A DNA stretch of 64,000 bases, taken from the NCBI GenBank assembly GCA_944990035.1, contig CALYLX010000066.1, positions 1,488,001 through 1,552,000 on the forward strand, read 5' to 3'. Origin of the DNA: Clitopilus passeckerianus. Its lineage: Eukaryota > Basidiomycota > Agaricomycetes > Agaricales > Entolomataceae. Both the position numbers and the translations under genes were made by a program. Positions 32,037 through 42,800 of the stretch are shown here, in pieces. The stretch's first letter is position 1; every line of letters starts with the position of its first letter. The notes below the pieces were generated by a model. It searched no databases. It saw nothing but the letters and a program-made list of their open reading frames with translations, and was not told the origin of the DNA.

Positions 32037-35000
32037 TCAGCGCCGCAAAGATTTGCGTGAGGACCCAGAGCCAGACAAACGAGATGAATGCACTTTCTTG
32101 CTCGACTCTGAGGTGCGGTGATGACTGGATTTCGAGGAACCGTGCCGACTTGACTTCGAGGAACCGTGGTGACGAGATGTCGATGAACCATGGTCCCTAT
32201 GACGGCTGGACATGGAACTCTTGCTATGACGGGACTGAGTTGGCGAGGAATAGCCTTCATCGCTATACTCGTTTTTTCGGCAACGATGACGAGGAGGCGA
32301 GGAAGAACGATCACGTCCATGGCGTGGGGGAGAGCTTGAAGGCGAGCGGTGACATTTACGGCGAACAGGAGACAAAGATGGTTCACGTTGGCTTTCACGC
32401 CGAGGAGATTGAGAGTGGCCACAACGAGGAGAGGCTGACTTTTCACGACCTCGGTGAGACTTCTCTGCCTTTTTCTTGGAGTGATCACTCCGGTGACGCT
32501 GGTTAGAGGGGGAAGCATGGGCAGCAGGCGTGGTGTTCATGTTCTTGTGCTGGCGTGGAATGGATGTCCACCCTCTAGCTGGAGTGATCGCTTCGTTGGC
32601 CGTGGTTTGGTTGTGTTCCATTAACAAGGCGCGGGGGTCTTCGGAGTGCACTTTAGGATCAGTGAAAAAGTCAACGAAGTCATCTTCGGGGTCTCTTCCA
32701 CGACCCACTTGCTTGACATGTTCCGTAGCATCATTCATGATCTTGATGACTTCATCGGGTTTGAGGGTACGAACGGAGCAGGCGTAAGAGCCTGTAACCT
32801 TCCCCCATGAGGCATAGCTGAACGAGGCATACGACGCTGTTTCAACACCCTTAGGGCCGACCTCAAATTCAAAGTTGATGGTCCGACTCTTGATGCTTTG
32901 GGCAGCACGAATGGCGCTGACAGGTATCGCACCATTGATAAAGAGCTTGAGAGCTCTTTCGGCCTTTTAGGCGATGTCAGATGTGAACAGATGGAAACAT
33001 GTAAAAGATATTAACGCACCACAGCTGCAGCAAGCGCAATGGCGGCATAGGGAAGGTGATCCTGGTGGAAAAAGGGCCACTTCTTGAACCACTTTGTGCC
33101 CTGGATCTTGTCCATGTGGTGGGCTAAAATGCGCGTGATGAGCTCCCCTCAATACATGCCCACCCAATTCTAATTATGCAGTTAGCAGGGTATCACTGGT
33201 GATTGAACGCAGGTGGGATAGAACCTTATGATTCTTGTCACGAGTATCCCCCCAGATGAAACAAAGGCTCTGGAGGAGATAGGCGCTGTAGGCCTGGCGT
33301 TTGCAGTTTGACTCGCCGAAGTGGTCCTTGTTGTCGTTGAAGAATGCAATGAGTGTCCATATGGCCGTTGATCGAAAGGTGGCCTATTAAAGAAGACGTC
33401 AGAATATTAACAAAAAGCCGTTAATCACGTACTATTTGGTACAAGGGCTTCTCCATTGCACTTTCCAAATCGTTTGGGAGGAGGTGCTCAGGGAGGGCAA
33501 ACGCAGTGACCATGGTGTTGAGTGCCTCGACGAGGTTGGCAGGTTTGATACTCTACAGGTTCTTCTGGGCTGCGTACCACCGGCATAGGTGCGGGAACCA
33601 TTTCTTCTTCCATAATTTCTTGATGATATGTAGGTGGCAGGTCGCCCATTTGAGCATGACCGCTTGAGGTTTCCGACGTGAGGGTTTGGGCCTGGCCTGA
33701 CGCAGTCTTCGATGTTGACTTCTGCACCTTTAACATGTCCTAGAATAGATGTATTTAACGCAAGAATATGTGCAGAGAATAAGACATACCTCATTTCGAG
33801 CCCGACGCCCATTCTTGACTGGACTGTTGTGAGCGTCTTCTCGTTCACCACCTTCCTGCTCATCATGGTCAGAGAGACCCCCAAGGCTGTCATCGTTGTC
33901 TTGTGTCTTCTTTGTTTGAACTCGGACTTTATTCGTGAGGGCTGAGCGGCCAGTTTCACTTGAGGATTTTGATCCGCCTGTCCGTGTGCTTTGGGGTTTG
34001 GCGTTGGCGGGGACTTTGGTTTGCCATTGCGAGATGTCTGGCTGGCGGGTAGGTTTTTGGCTGGATTCAACAGTGTTGATGCTATACGTGAAGTAGAAGA
34101 GGGTAGTGGAGTCAAGAACAGAAAGGGATTCAGCAAGGATTGAGGACATGAAGGTTGAATGATGAACGTACCGTTTACGGCCATGGTTGTCATCAGAGCC
34201 TTCATCAGACATGTCAGAATCAGAATCAGAAGTCTCTGATTCGTCCGATTCGGATTCCTGATTAGGGTGGTTCCTCTTCGAGTGGGACTTCTCCCAAGTA
34301 ACCTGCTTTCCTCCTTGACGTTTCGTTTGCTGCTTTCCATTTCCATGTTTCTCGTTCTGCTTCTTTCCTCGAGGTTTCGCGGTCTGCTTCGGCTTCTGCT
34401 TTTGCTGGCTTTGTTTCTTCTTGGGTACCTCCTCTTTGTCCTCCTTATCCTCCTCGTCGCTGCCGCTTTCCGAAGTAGTGTTATCGGATACCTGGTTGAG
34501 ATCGAAATCCTCGCCACTTGAGGACCAGGAAACGGAAGTGTCAACATGGAACTTGACTATGAGATGCTTACTCACCTCGTCATCGCGACGACAATCTTTC
34601 AAGGATGCCTTCTTGGATCCCTTGGGATTCCTCCTGGTTGGGGTATCTTCTGGCTCAGGCTCGCTGCTCTCGTCTTCCTTGGCTGGACTAGGGCTTCGTT
34701 CCTTCTAGGAGCCAGATGATTGACGGTCAGTTTTCTGAACATGAGTCAACATCCTTTCCTATTCTGTAGTAGCGGCACAATGCCCTCACCTTTTTCGACG
34801 GCTCCTTGCTTTTTTCCTTTGGTGGCAACATTTCCTCAATGTCTTCGTCATTGATATGGTCTCTAGCCCAAACTTGCTCGGCTTGGGGTGTGCCTTCTAT
34901 CTGGGGCTGCAAATGTATTAATCGATGCTCAATCAATCCCATGCTTGTCTTACCAGAAAATCTCCCTCATTCGGCAAGTCGTCGTCAAACAGGTCTTGCA

Positions 35001-35764
35001 CACGCGTTTCTGGGCCTGGCGTCTCAGGCTCAGGTGGCACTCGCTGTGGGAGAATGAGTGCCATTTTGAAAGGAATGACAGTGCTTACCTGTTCTTGTGC
35101 TTGTTTCTTGCTTTTACCGGCTTTCTTAGCAGATTTCTTCTTCGGAGGCTCGTCCTCTTCATCGCTCTAGGAAACTCTCAGTGGGAGAAACTTGACCTCA
35201 GGGAGATCAACTCACAGAATCATCTGTTCGACTGCGTTTGGAAGTCGTCTGGGCCTGATGGGCCCCAGGTGTCGTTGGCTCTTGCTCTTGATTCTCTTCG
35301 TCAACCTCCATTTGGTCCTCATCGTTCTCGTCTTCAAGCAATTCTCAAATGCCTCCTTTTTCTCGACCTCTTCGATGGATGCTGCGGTCAAGTGGAGTAG
35401 CAGGCTCTGAACCTTCACGGTACCCTCCACTTCCCCCTTGGCCATCCGATTCCTCCTCATCGTCCTCCTCGTCAGACGAAGATACGGGAGCTAGATGGAG
35501 TTCCGGCACGGCAGCAGCTCTTTCTGCGGCTAAACACTTTGGGTCGACAGGTGGGGGTGGGGTAATTTCCCTCACTTGTTCCTGCGCATTCTTTCTAGCC
35601 GTACATTTAATCTTTGATATAGTCTTTTGAACCCTCTTTGCGGTCTCTGCTTCTTTCTTACGAAGGGCCTCTTCGTCAGCTTTCTTCTGCGCTGTGGTCC
35701 TACGCGCATCTCGTGTAGGATCTCCTTTGCTATGCAGATGCTCTGAGGGATCTGACCCGAGCAT
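32037..35764 (-). CDS. Plavaka-2 partner gene: charged low-complexity protein with a C-terminal conserved region
   Basis: The ATG at 35764 gives MLGSDPSEHLHSKGDPTRDA. Many short exons encode alternating acidic and basic stretches (SSDEEDDEEESDG; EDENDEDQMEVDEENQEQ; KRSRTDDSV) with likely nuclear signals. A more ordered region follows: NLVEALNTMVTAFALPEHL, STAIWTLIAFFNDNKDHFGE, RQAYSAYLLQSLCFIWG, KWFKKWPFFHQDHLPYAAI and KALKLFINGAIPVSAIRA. The tail is Ser/Arg/His-rich (SSRHGSSKSSHH). It is transcribed away from the Plavaka transposase, like the 13228 gene. A likely one-base shift near 33550 (EEPV to SIKPANL) suggests decay. The family is unnamed to me; it may be a chromatin-associated accessory protein, which is inference. 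Confidence 0.5.
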
Positions 35765-35889
35765 GATACTTGGTTTAGGCAGCGGCCGATCTGACTGGAG
35801 AGAAGTATAGGCCTGGATTCTGGCTCTCTGAATCAACCGAATCCGATTCAGAATGGTCAAGGTGATCGCAAATTTAGATTGTGATAATG

Positions 35890-37800
35890 CAAATGTGTTC
35901 AGATTTCTTGCAGTTCTAGTACGGATAGTGACAGCCCATCCGTGAAGTCATCGCAATTCAGTTATTCAACGGATTCCTCCACGAAAAGTTCTCGGGAATC
36001 ATCAACCTCGTCTGATTCTGAACGCTCAGCGGAACCGTCAAGTAGTAAATATGTTTTATTGAGTCTTCAGATAGCCTAACCTAGATTATAGGTTCATTCT
36101 CTCGTGCCCAGTTAGGATCATCGACATCAAGATCATCCCGCTCTCGAAGTCAATCATCGTCTTCGAGTCAATCATCTTCAAGAACATCACAAGAGTCCTC
36201 AGTGCGAAGTCGATCACAAAGCACTCGTTCAACTTCCGGTTCACGCACAGGTCCCGTATCAGGAGATGATTGGGTCCGGCGCCGATACCATCCATTTATC
36301 GACGGTACTTTTCAATCATGGAGACCAACTCGCTGATTGCTTGAATACACAAAGGGAGCATAATAGATTGTCCCACGTCAAGTTCCGAATCAGACTCTTC
36401 TGGCAGCCAGGGCTCAAATCCGCCATCCCCAAATGCATCAGCGTCACCCTCGCCATCCGAAACTTCTGAGGATTGGGGACCCTTCAAGAACCGACTCAGA
36501 TTCGAGACAGCCGACTTTCTTTATCGGCAGAATCAGATGTCTCAAGGGCATATAGACACACTAATGAAACTCTGGAGGGCCAGCTTACTCCCACACGAGG
36601 ACTCTTCCCCCTTTCTCGGACACAGGGATTTACTCAAAGCTATTGATGCGACTGAAACGGGGGATGTCCCATGGCAATTGTTCTCCGTTACTATCAAGGA
36701 CAGGAGCCTGCAGAGACGCCAGCGTGGATGGAAGCAGAGTACGATATCTGGTTCCGGGACCCATTAGAAGTCGTCCAAAACATGATCTCAAATCCAGATT
36801 TCGCGGATGAGTTGGACTATGCACCGTACCATGAGTATATTGATGGTGTGCACCGCTTCCAAGACCTGATGTCTGGAGATTGGGCCTGGAAGCAGGTGGT
36901 ATGACATCTTTGATTCAGATCGATGGTGATTTCTCATCTCTTTTTGGTTTGCAGGACATCATTGCCGAGGATCCCGAAACTCATGGGTCCATGTTTGTGC
37001 CAATAATCCTGGGAAGCGACAAGACGACGGTTTCTGTCGCCACGGGAAATAATGAATATTACCCTGTCTATCTTTTGATCGGAAACATCCACAATAATAC
37101 ACGCAGGGGTCATCGGAATGGGGTCAGCCTGATTGGATTTCTTTCTATTCCAAAAAGTACATTCATTATTCTTCGGCTGTTGATACCCATTTTAATTCCC
37201 TTACAACTGAGTGCGTCATCCACAGCGGACAAAGAACATGCCGACAATGCTAAGTTTCGTAAATTCCGGCGCCAGCTGTTCCACACTTCACTCTCGCAAA
37301 TGCTACAAGCACTCAAACCCGGAATGACAAAGCCAGATGTGGTCAAATGTGGCGATGGCCATTTCCGGCGCGCGATCTATGGGCTGGGACCCTATATCGC
37401 AGATTATCCTGAACAATGCTTGCTTGCATGTATTGTTCAGGGTTGGTGCCCAAAGTGAGCTTTTCATTTATTTCCATCTCTTATTGCTTCGTTCAAGTAT
37501 GTAGATGTCAAGCACCATCGAAAAACCTCAACAATGGGCGGCCGATATGACCTCGCTCTCAGGAACAGACCATACTGATGGTAGAAACCTTCGAACTCGG
37601 ACCGCTGTGGGATGAATACGGTATAGTGGGAGACATCGTCATGCGTCCTCTCTTTTTGTAACGTTCCGTTGCTAAGAACCTCCATAATAGCCGTTTACTG
37701 AAGATTTTCCACGGGCAGACATCCACAAAATGCTGTCACCCGATCTTCTCCATCAACTCATCAAGGGAACATTCAAGGACCATCTGGTAACTTGGATCGG
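35890..37800 (+). pseudogene. Plavaka transposase 2, N-terminal part
   Basis: A Ser/Arg-rich lead (SRSQSSSSSQSSSRTS) runs into DDWVRRRYHPFIDG. Then come DWGPFKNRLRFETADFLYRQ, GDVPWQLFSV, a one-base shift near 36690, and YYQGQEPAETPAWMEAEYD. Further on: WFRDPLEVVQNM, MSGDWAWKQ, IILGSDKTTVSVATGNNEYY, FRRQLFHTSL, GDGHFRRAIYGLGPYIADYP and IHKMLSPDLLHQLIKGTF. These are Plavaka signatures. Introns near 36898-36955 and 37157-37228 splice cleanly. At 37801 an LTR interrupts after HLVTWIG; the frame resumes at 38593. A TGA near 37550 adds to the damage. Confidence 0.85.
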
Positions 37801-38107
37801 TGTTATGATTTTGCTTACATGTTTTTCCTTACATACCCCGGCCCGCTTACCTATGCACGATTACTCACATATGCTGCGCATCACTGCGCATTTTTCATCT
37901 TTTTCCATGCTTACTCCGCATCTCTCACGATCGTGAGAGACTTATACCTTATCTGACTCTTTCTGACTCGCATTGAGTCATACTGACTCATGTACTTACT
38001 CATCATGCTGTGCATGACTCATTACTTACTCAGCATGCTGCGCATGCGCTATATTTAGAACTACTAGATAGGTATATAAACCTGTACCATTTGGTCAAGG
38101 CTCCTCA
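37801..38107 (+). repeat. Truncated family-A LTR (first 307 bp)
   Basis: It begins TGTTATGATTTTGC and follows the 485-bp LTR to GGTCAAGGCTCCTCA, then switches at 38108 to the first base of a complete copy. The left flank is ATCGG. Confidence 0.9.
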
Positions 38108-38592
38108 TGTTATGATTTTGCTTACATGTTTCTCCTTACATACCCCGGCCCGCTTACCTATGCACGATTACTCACATATGCTGCGCATCACTGCGCATTT
38201 TTCATCTTTTTCCATGCTTACTCCGCATCTCTCACGATCGTGAGAGACTTATACCTTATCTGACTCTTTCTGACTCGCATTGAGTCATACTGACTCATGT
38301 ACTTACTCATCATGCTGCACATGACTCATTACTTACTCAGCATGCTGCGCATGTGCTATATTTAGAACTACTAGATAGGTATATAAACCTGTACCATTTG
38401 GTCAAGGCTCCTCAGCTTGACCTAGGCAATCTACCTAACTGCTTAGTTCTCTACTTCGCCTTTAAGTCCCTTGCTTCGTCAATCTCACCAGGTCGTCAGT
38501 ACAGCCGCAGCTGCTGACAAATCTCTGTCTTTGTTTATCAAAGACATCGAGCGTAAACAGTATTACCTAAGTTGTTAGGCTCTGCCTTAACA
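38108..38592 (+). repeat. Complete family-A LTR (485 bp) fused to the truncated copy
   Basis: It has the same length and ends as 4009-4493, with several base differences. The right flank is ATCAG, one mismatch from ATCGG at 37796-37800, so the pair occupies a single insertion site in the Plavaka gene. Confidence 0.9.
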
Positions 38593-39210
38593 ATCAGAGA
38601 ATGGATACATATGAATCATACAAAACGACAAGCCAAACAAATTCTAGACGACATCAATTGCAGGTACGTGCTCACTAATTTGATGACTGATAATCGACCT
38701 TTGCTGCCCTTTTATTTGCAGAATTGCAGCCGCTCCTGTCTTTGCAGGTATTCGTCAATTTCCTCAAGGCAGAAATTTCAAACAATGGACGGGAGACAAT
38801 TCAAAGGCTCTTATGAAGGTCAGGCATCATACTATAGTATGGATAGATCCAGGATGAGTTTATTAATCGCAAGGGGAAAACAGATCTATCTACCTGCGCT
38901 CAAGGGCTACGTGCCGGCTGATATGCTACGTGCCCTAAGAGCTTTTCTTGAATTCTGCTATATTGCTCGTCGGAACTCTCATGACGCCTCCACTCTTGAT
39001 GACCTCACCAACGCACTTGAACGTTTCCACAACTTTCGCCAAATTTTCGTCACAACAGGTGTTCGTGCCGAAAAATCTGATCCTCCCCGACAACACTCCC
39101 TCATTCATTATCGTTATCTGATCAGAGCATTTGGCTCGCCTAATGGACTCTGCTCTTCGATTACAGAATCGAAACACATTAAGGCTGTGAAAGAGCCTTA
39201 TCGTCGTTCT
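38593..39210 (+). pseudogene. Plavaka transposase 2, middle part
   Basis: The frame reads TKRQAKQILDDINCR, intron, APVFAGIRQFPQGRNFKQWT, intron (about 38818-38882), IYLPALKGYVPADMLRALR and LEFCYIARRNSHDASTL. It continues ALERFHNFRQIFVTTGVR, PPRQHSLIHYRYLIRAFG and SSITESKHIKAVKEPYRRS. The last block is the part I recall as DUF6830 in Plavaka proteins. The copia element begins at 39211, and the frame resumes at 45951 with RFQALQQILEVN. Confidence 0.88.
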
Positions 39211-39624
39211 TGTTGAACTTGACGCGTCTCACATTTTTGTCACATGAACAGTCATGTGACACCACATGACTACAAATCACATTACTTGATTGCGTCATTA
39301 TCACGATATACACACGTGGAGCATTACAAATACTTCTAGCACATTCCGCTCCACAATGACATCATTATGACTCACGTATGACTCATTCTTTGTCATTCCT
39401 TGTGTATTCCATACTATATTTAGCACAGAACATTCTAGATATGCTTACATATACATGGTCTGTGCACTCTATCCTTTTGTATAAATACTAGCAGTAGTTT
39501 ACTTCAATACAATAAGGAGTTACACTTCTTTTCTCTCTAGTTCGCTCTCACAGCCTCACTCTACTCTACTCCAGGTTAGTAGTCTTACTGCACCTTCCCT
39601 CGCTGGGGGTGTGCCTGTTCGACA
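39211..39624 (+). repeat. 5' LTR of the copia element (414 bp, family C2)
   Basis: From TGTTGAACTTGACGCG to CTGTTCGACA. It shares ACATTCTAGATATGCTTAC and the TATA region with family C1, so the two families are related. Confidence 0.93.
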
Positions 39625-39639
39625 GGTTATGGGCCCTGC
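39625..39639 (+). promoter_or_regulatory. Primer-binding site for an initiator-tRNA-Met fragment
   Basis: GGTTATGGGCCCTGC starts at the base after the LTR. It is complementary to the anticodon arm (GGGCCCATAACC type) of initiator tRNA-Met, not to the tRNA 3' end. Copia-like elements of this class prime reverse transcription with a 5' half of cleaved initiator tRNA. Confidence 0.75.
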
Positions 39640-39855
39640 CCGCAAGCTGATCGCTACTTAATTGTAGCTGATCGCTGTGCAGCTTGGCTTCGCCACTGAG
39701 CTCAAAGTGTAGCACCTGAAGGGCAGCACCTTTGATATCGCTCAGGAAGTACTCTACGCTGTTCACAGCATAGAGGGCTGTAGCTTGTTGCTCATAGCAC
39801 GCTTCTCGCTGTCGCATGTGCAACATAAGCTAACATTCTTGTTTGACAGATTACC

Positions 39856-42800
39856 ATGTCGTCAAACGTCAAGAACTTTGTTCCCATCTTTGATGGAAGT
39901 AACTGGATCCAATGGTCGGAACAGATGAAAGCCTATCTCCAATCAAAAGGAGTGTGGCAGTACACGAACGGCGGTATTCCTCGCCCGACTGAGTCATCTC
40001 CACCTAAGCCGGAAGAGACTAAGGCAGCACAGGATTGGGACTGCAAAGATGATCAAGCTATCGGCGACATCACTTTGACACTTTCCCAGGGTATGCACGT
40101 TCACGTTGGAGACACTGCCAAGGAAACTTGGGACAGTCTCGAGAAAGCATATGCTACCCCTGGCCCATCTGTTGTCTTTGTCGACTTTAAAAAAGCTATT
40201 GCATTCAAGTTGGACGGCTCCGCCCCAACTCCGCAAATTAGTAATCTTAACGTGTTGTTTGAGCATCTCGACTCCAATTTAGGAGACGCCAAAATCCCTG
40301 AGTTTATCAAAGCAATGATCTTGCTTGCTGCTATCCCCGCCAAATGGGATGCAGTTGCAGCCATGCAACTGTCAAGCGGCAAGAAGATTGCCGATCTGAA
40401 GTTTGTTGACATCAGAGCGGCTATCATTGCTGAAGCCAAACACCGATCCTCCGGTGTTTCTGGCTCCGCCCACAAGATTTCTGCTGTCAAGCGCAAGGGT
40501 TTTGATCTGAAACACAAAAAGGGTCAAAACCAACAGCAGTCTAAGCCGCAAGGCGAATCTTCGGGCTCTTCTGACAAGAAGAAGAAAACTCGCCGTGCTA
40601 ACACCAGCAAAGGGAACAAGCAACAATCCGGTAACGCCAATGTGGTCCTAGGCTTTGCTTCGGCAGCCATCCATCAACCCCCTGCTCCTGTAGCTCCATC
40701 TCCACCGACAACCTCTAAGGTCGCTCTCATTAACCGTCTTGGTGTCACACTCTCTGAACGTGTTTCACCACCCGCTTCGTGGACTGGTCCCAGTAAATCC
40801 GGTGATCAAGTTGACCCCCGATACGCACAAGCCAAGGCTTTCCTCGAACACATGAACATGCCTATCGAACGCAGGTATCTTTCGCCTTTGATGGCAAAGT
40901 TCCATGAGGATTGCCAATTCACTGATCGTGAACTCCTCTTGGCATGCGGTATCCACGACTATAACATCCGGGTGGGTTGTCTCCCAGGCTACTGGGACAC
41001 CAAACGAGTTATCGACGGTGTTGAAAAGGATTATGCTACGATCCTTCGGGAGAATTGCCCTTACCCTCATCTCTTGGATTGCGTCAATGACGAATCATGT
41101 GAGCATCCTGATCACGCCAAGTATGAAGAGGAGCTGACGTGTCAACTTCGTTGTGGCTGCTGGGTAGCACCTAGCAAACTGCCACTTGTACACGCCAGCA
41201 ACTGCGGCAAAACCATTGACCCGCGCCAACGTCCGTCCAAAAAATCTTCTAAGAACAAGCGCGCTGATAAGGTTGACGATTCCCCTTGCCCAAAGAAGTG
41301 TTCTCGCTCTCTTACCCCATTCGAATTTGATGGCCCTGCCATCACTAGCAATTGGGCCGAGGAAATGGAAATCGAAGATCAGCGTCAAGGTTCTCCCATG
41401 GTCACCGGTGAGCAGTTGGAGGAAACTGTCGATCTTGATATGGACGACAGGCAAGTACCATTTTCACATGATATCAGATCCTGTGCTAATCAAAAAGTCA
41501 TAGTGACGCCTTCTACGATTCACTCTTCGGAGAAGATTCGGTGGAACCGGCGACAGCTTAATTCTCGCAATCACATGGACTTTTTTGATACGTTACATAC
41601 GCACATTTCGGACTCTATGCATACCTCCCCTATGATTTGTATGCCCGTACTAGGATCTGTGACTCAAACGTCACAACAATATGACAATCATGCTGCTAAA
41701 TGTACAACTTGCCGAAAGGGAAAAGTTCCTGAAAACAGAACAGCCAACTGGATAATGGATTCCAGAGCGTCAATGCATTTGACACACACTCTCGATGACT
41801 TTGCAGACTTTGAAGAAGGCGACTTCGGATCAGTCATCACTGCTAACGGAAGAGGCAAAGTCGTTGGCAGAGGCACTGTCATCTTAAGACACAAACTCGA
41901 GAAACCCAGTTCCAAGCAGACGGTAGAAATAACCTCACGGTTGTATCCTGTCTACTACTTCCCAGAGCTCTCAGTAAGACTTTTGTCTATGGGACGTTTT
42001 CTACAAGACGATGGTCTGCTACTTCGTGGATCATCATCTAGCATGTATTTCTATTCTAAGGAAGAAAATCGTGCTATGATGCAGTGCAAACCGCATTGTC
42101 CTGGCGAAACGCTATATTGGCTTAGTACCCAAATATCTACTCCTGACACTGCCATGCCAGCAATCGTTAATACGAATACCGACTATGACACATGGCACAA
42201 ACGCTTTGGACACCCTTCCAAAGAAGTGCTTAAACGTGCTCAGGTGCATACACGCGGTGTTCCACAGAAGCTTGAATTTCCCAAGCAAAACCCCGTATGC
42301 AAAGGATGTTCTTTAGGGAAGATGCCATCAAAATCCTTCCCAACATCCGAAACACGTGCTTCAAAGCCATTTTAGTTGATACACTCCGATCTCAAGGAAT
42401 TTCCGACTAGATCGTATCATGGCTACAAGTATATCATCACATTCCTCTGCGATCATTCATCACATGTCTGGATTGGTTTCCTTAAAAAGAAATCGGATGC
42501 CATCCAGAAGATGGAAGAATTTGAAGCGATGGTCAAGAATCGTTTCAGTTCATCTATCAAATCATGGCGCATTGATGGGGGTGGTGAATTCATGAAATTT
42601 GAAGCCGCGTTACGCAAATTAGGCATCAAGGTTCACAAAAGCGCTCCACACACGCCTCAACAAAATGGCCGTGCGGAACGACTTAATCGTACCATTATGG
42701 ACAAAGCAGAGTCTATGCGACATGAGGCCTGCTTACCTCCATCCTGGTGGGAATTCAGTGTGGAACATGCAACTCATCTTATAAATCGCACTCCAATTAG

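Noticed and set aside
33730..34602. A 290-codon minus frame as a separate gene
   Set aside because: Composition is low-complexity acidic/basic and it fits as exons of the 32037-35764 partner gene.
40101..40517. Minus-strand frames within 40.0-41.9 kb
   Set aside because: They are antisense shadows of the copia Gag-Pol frame, which has recognisable domains.
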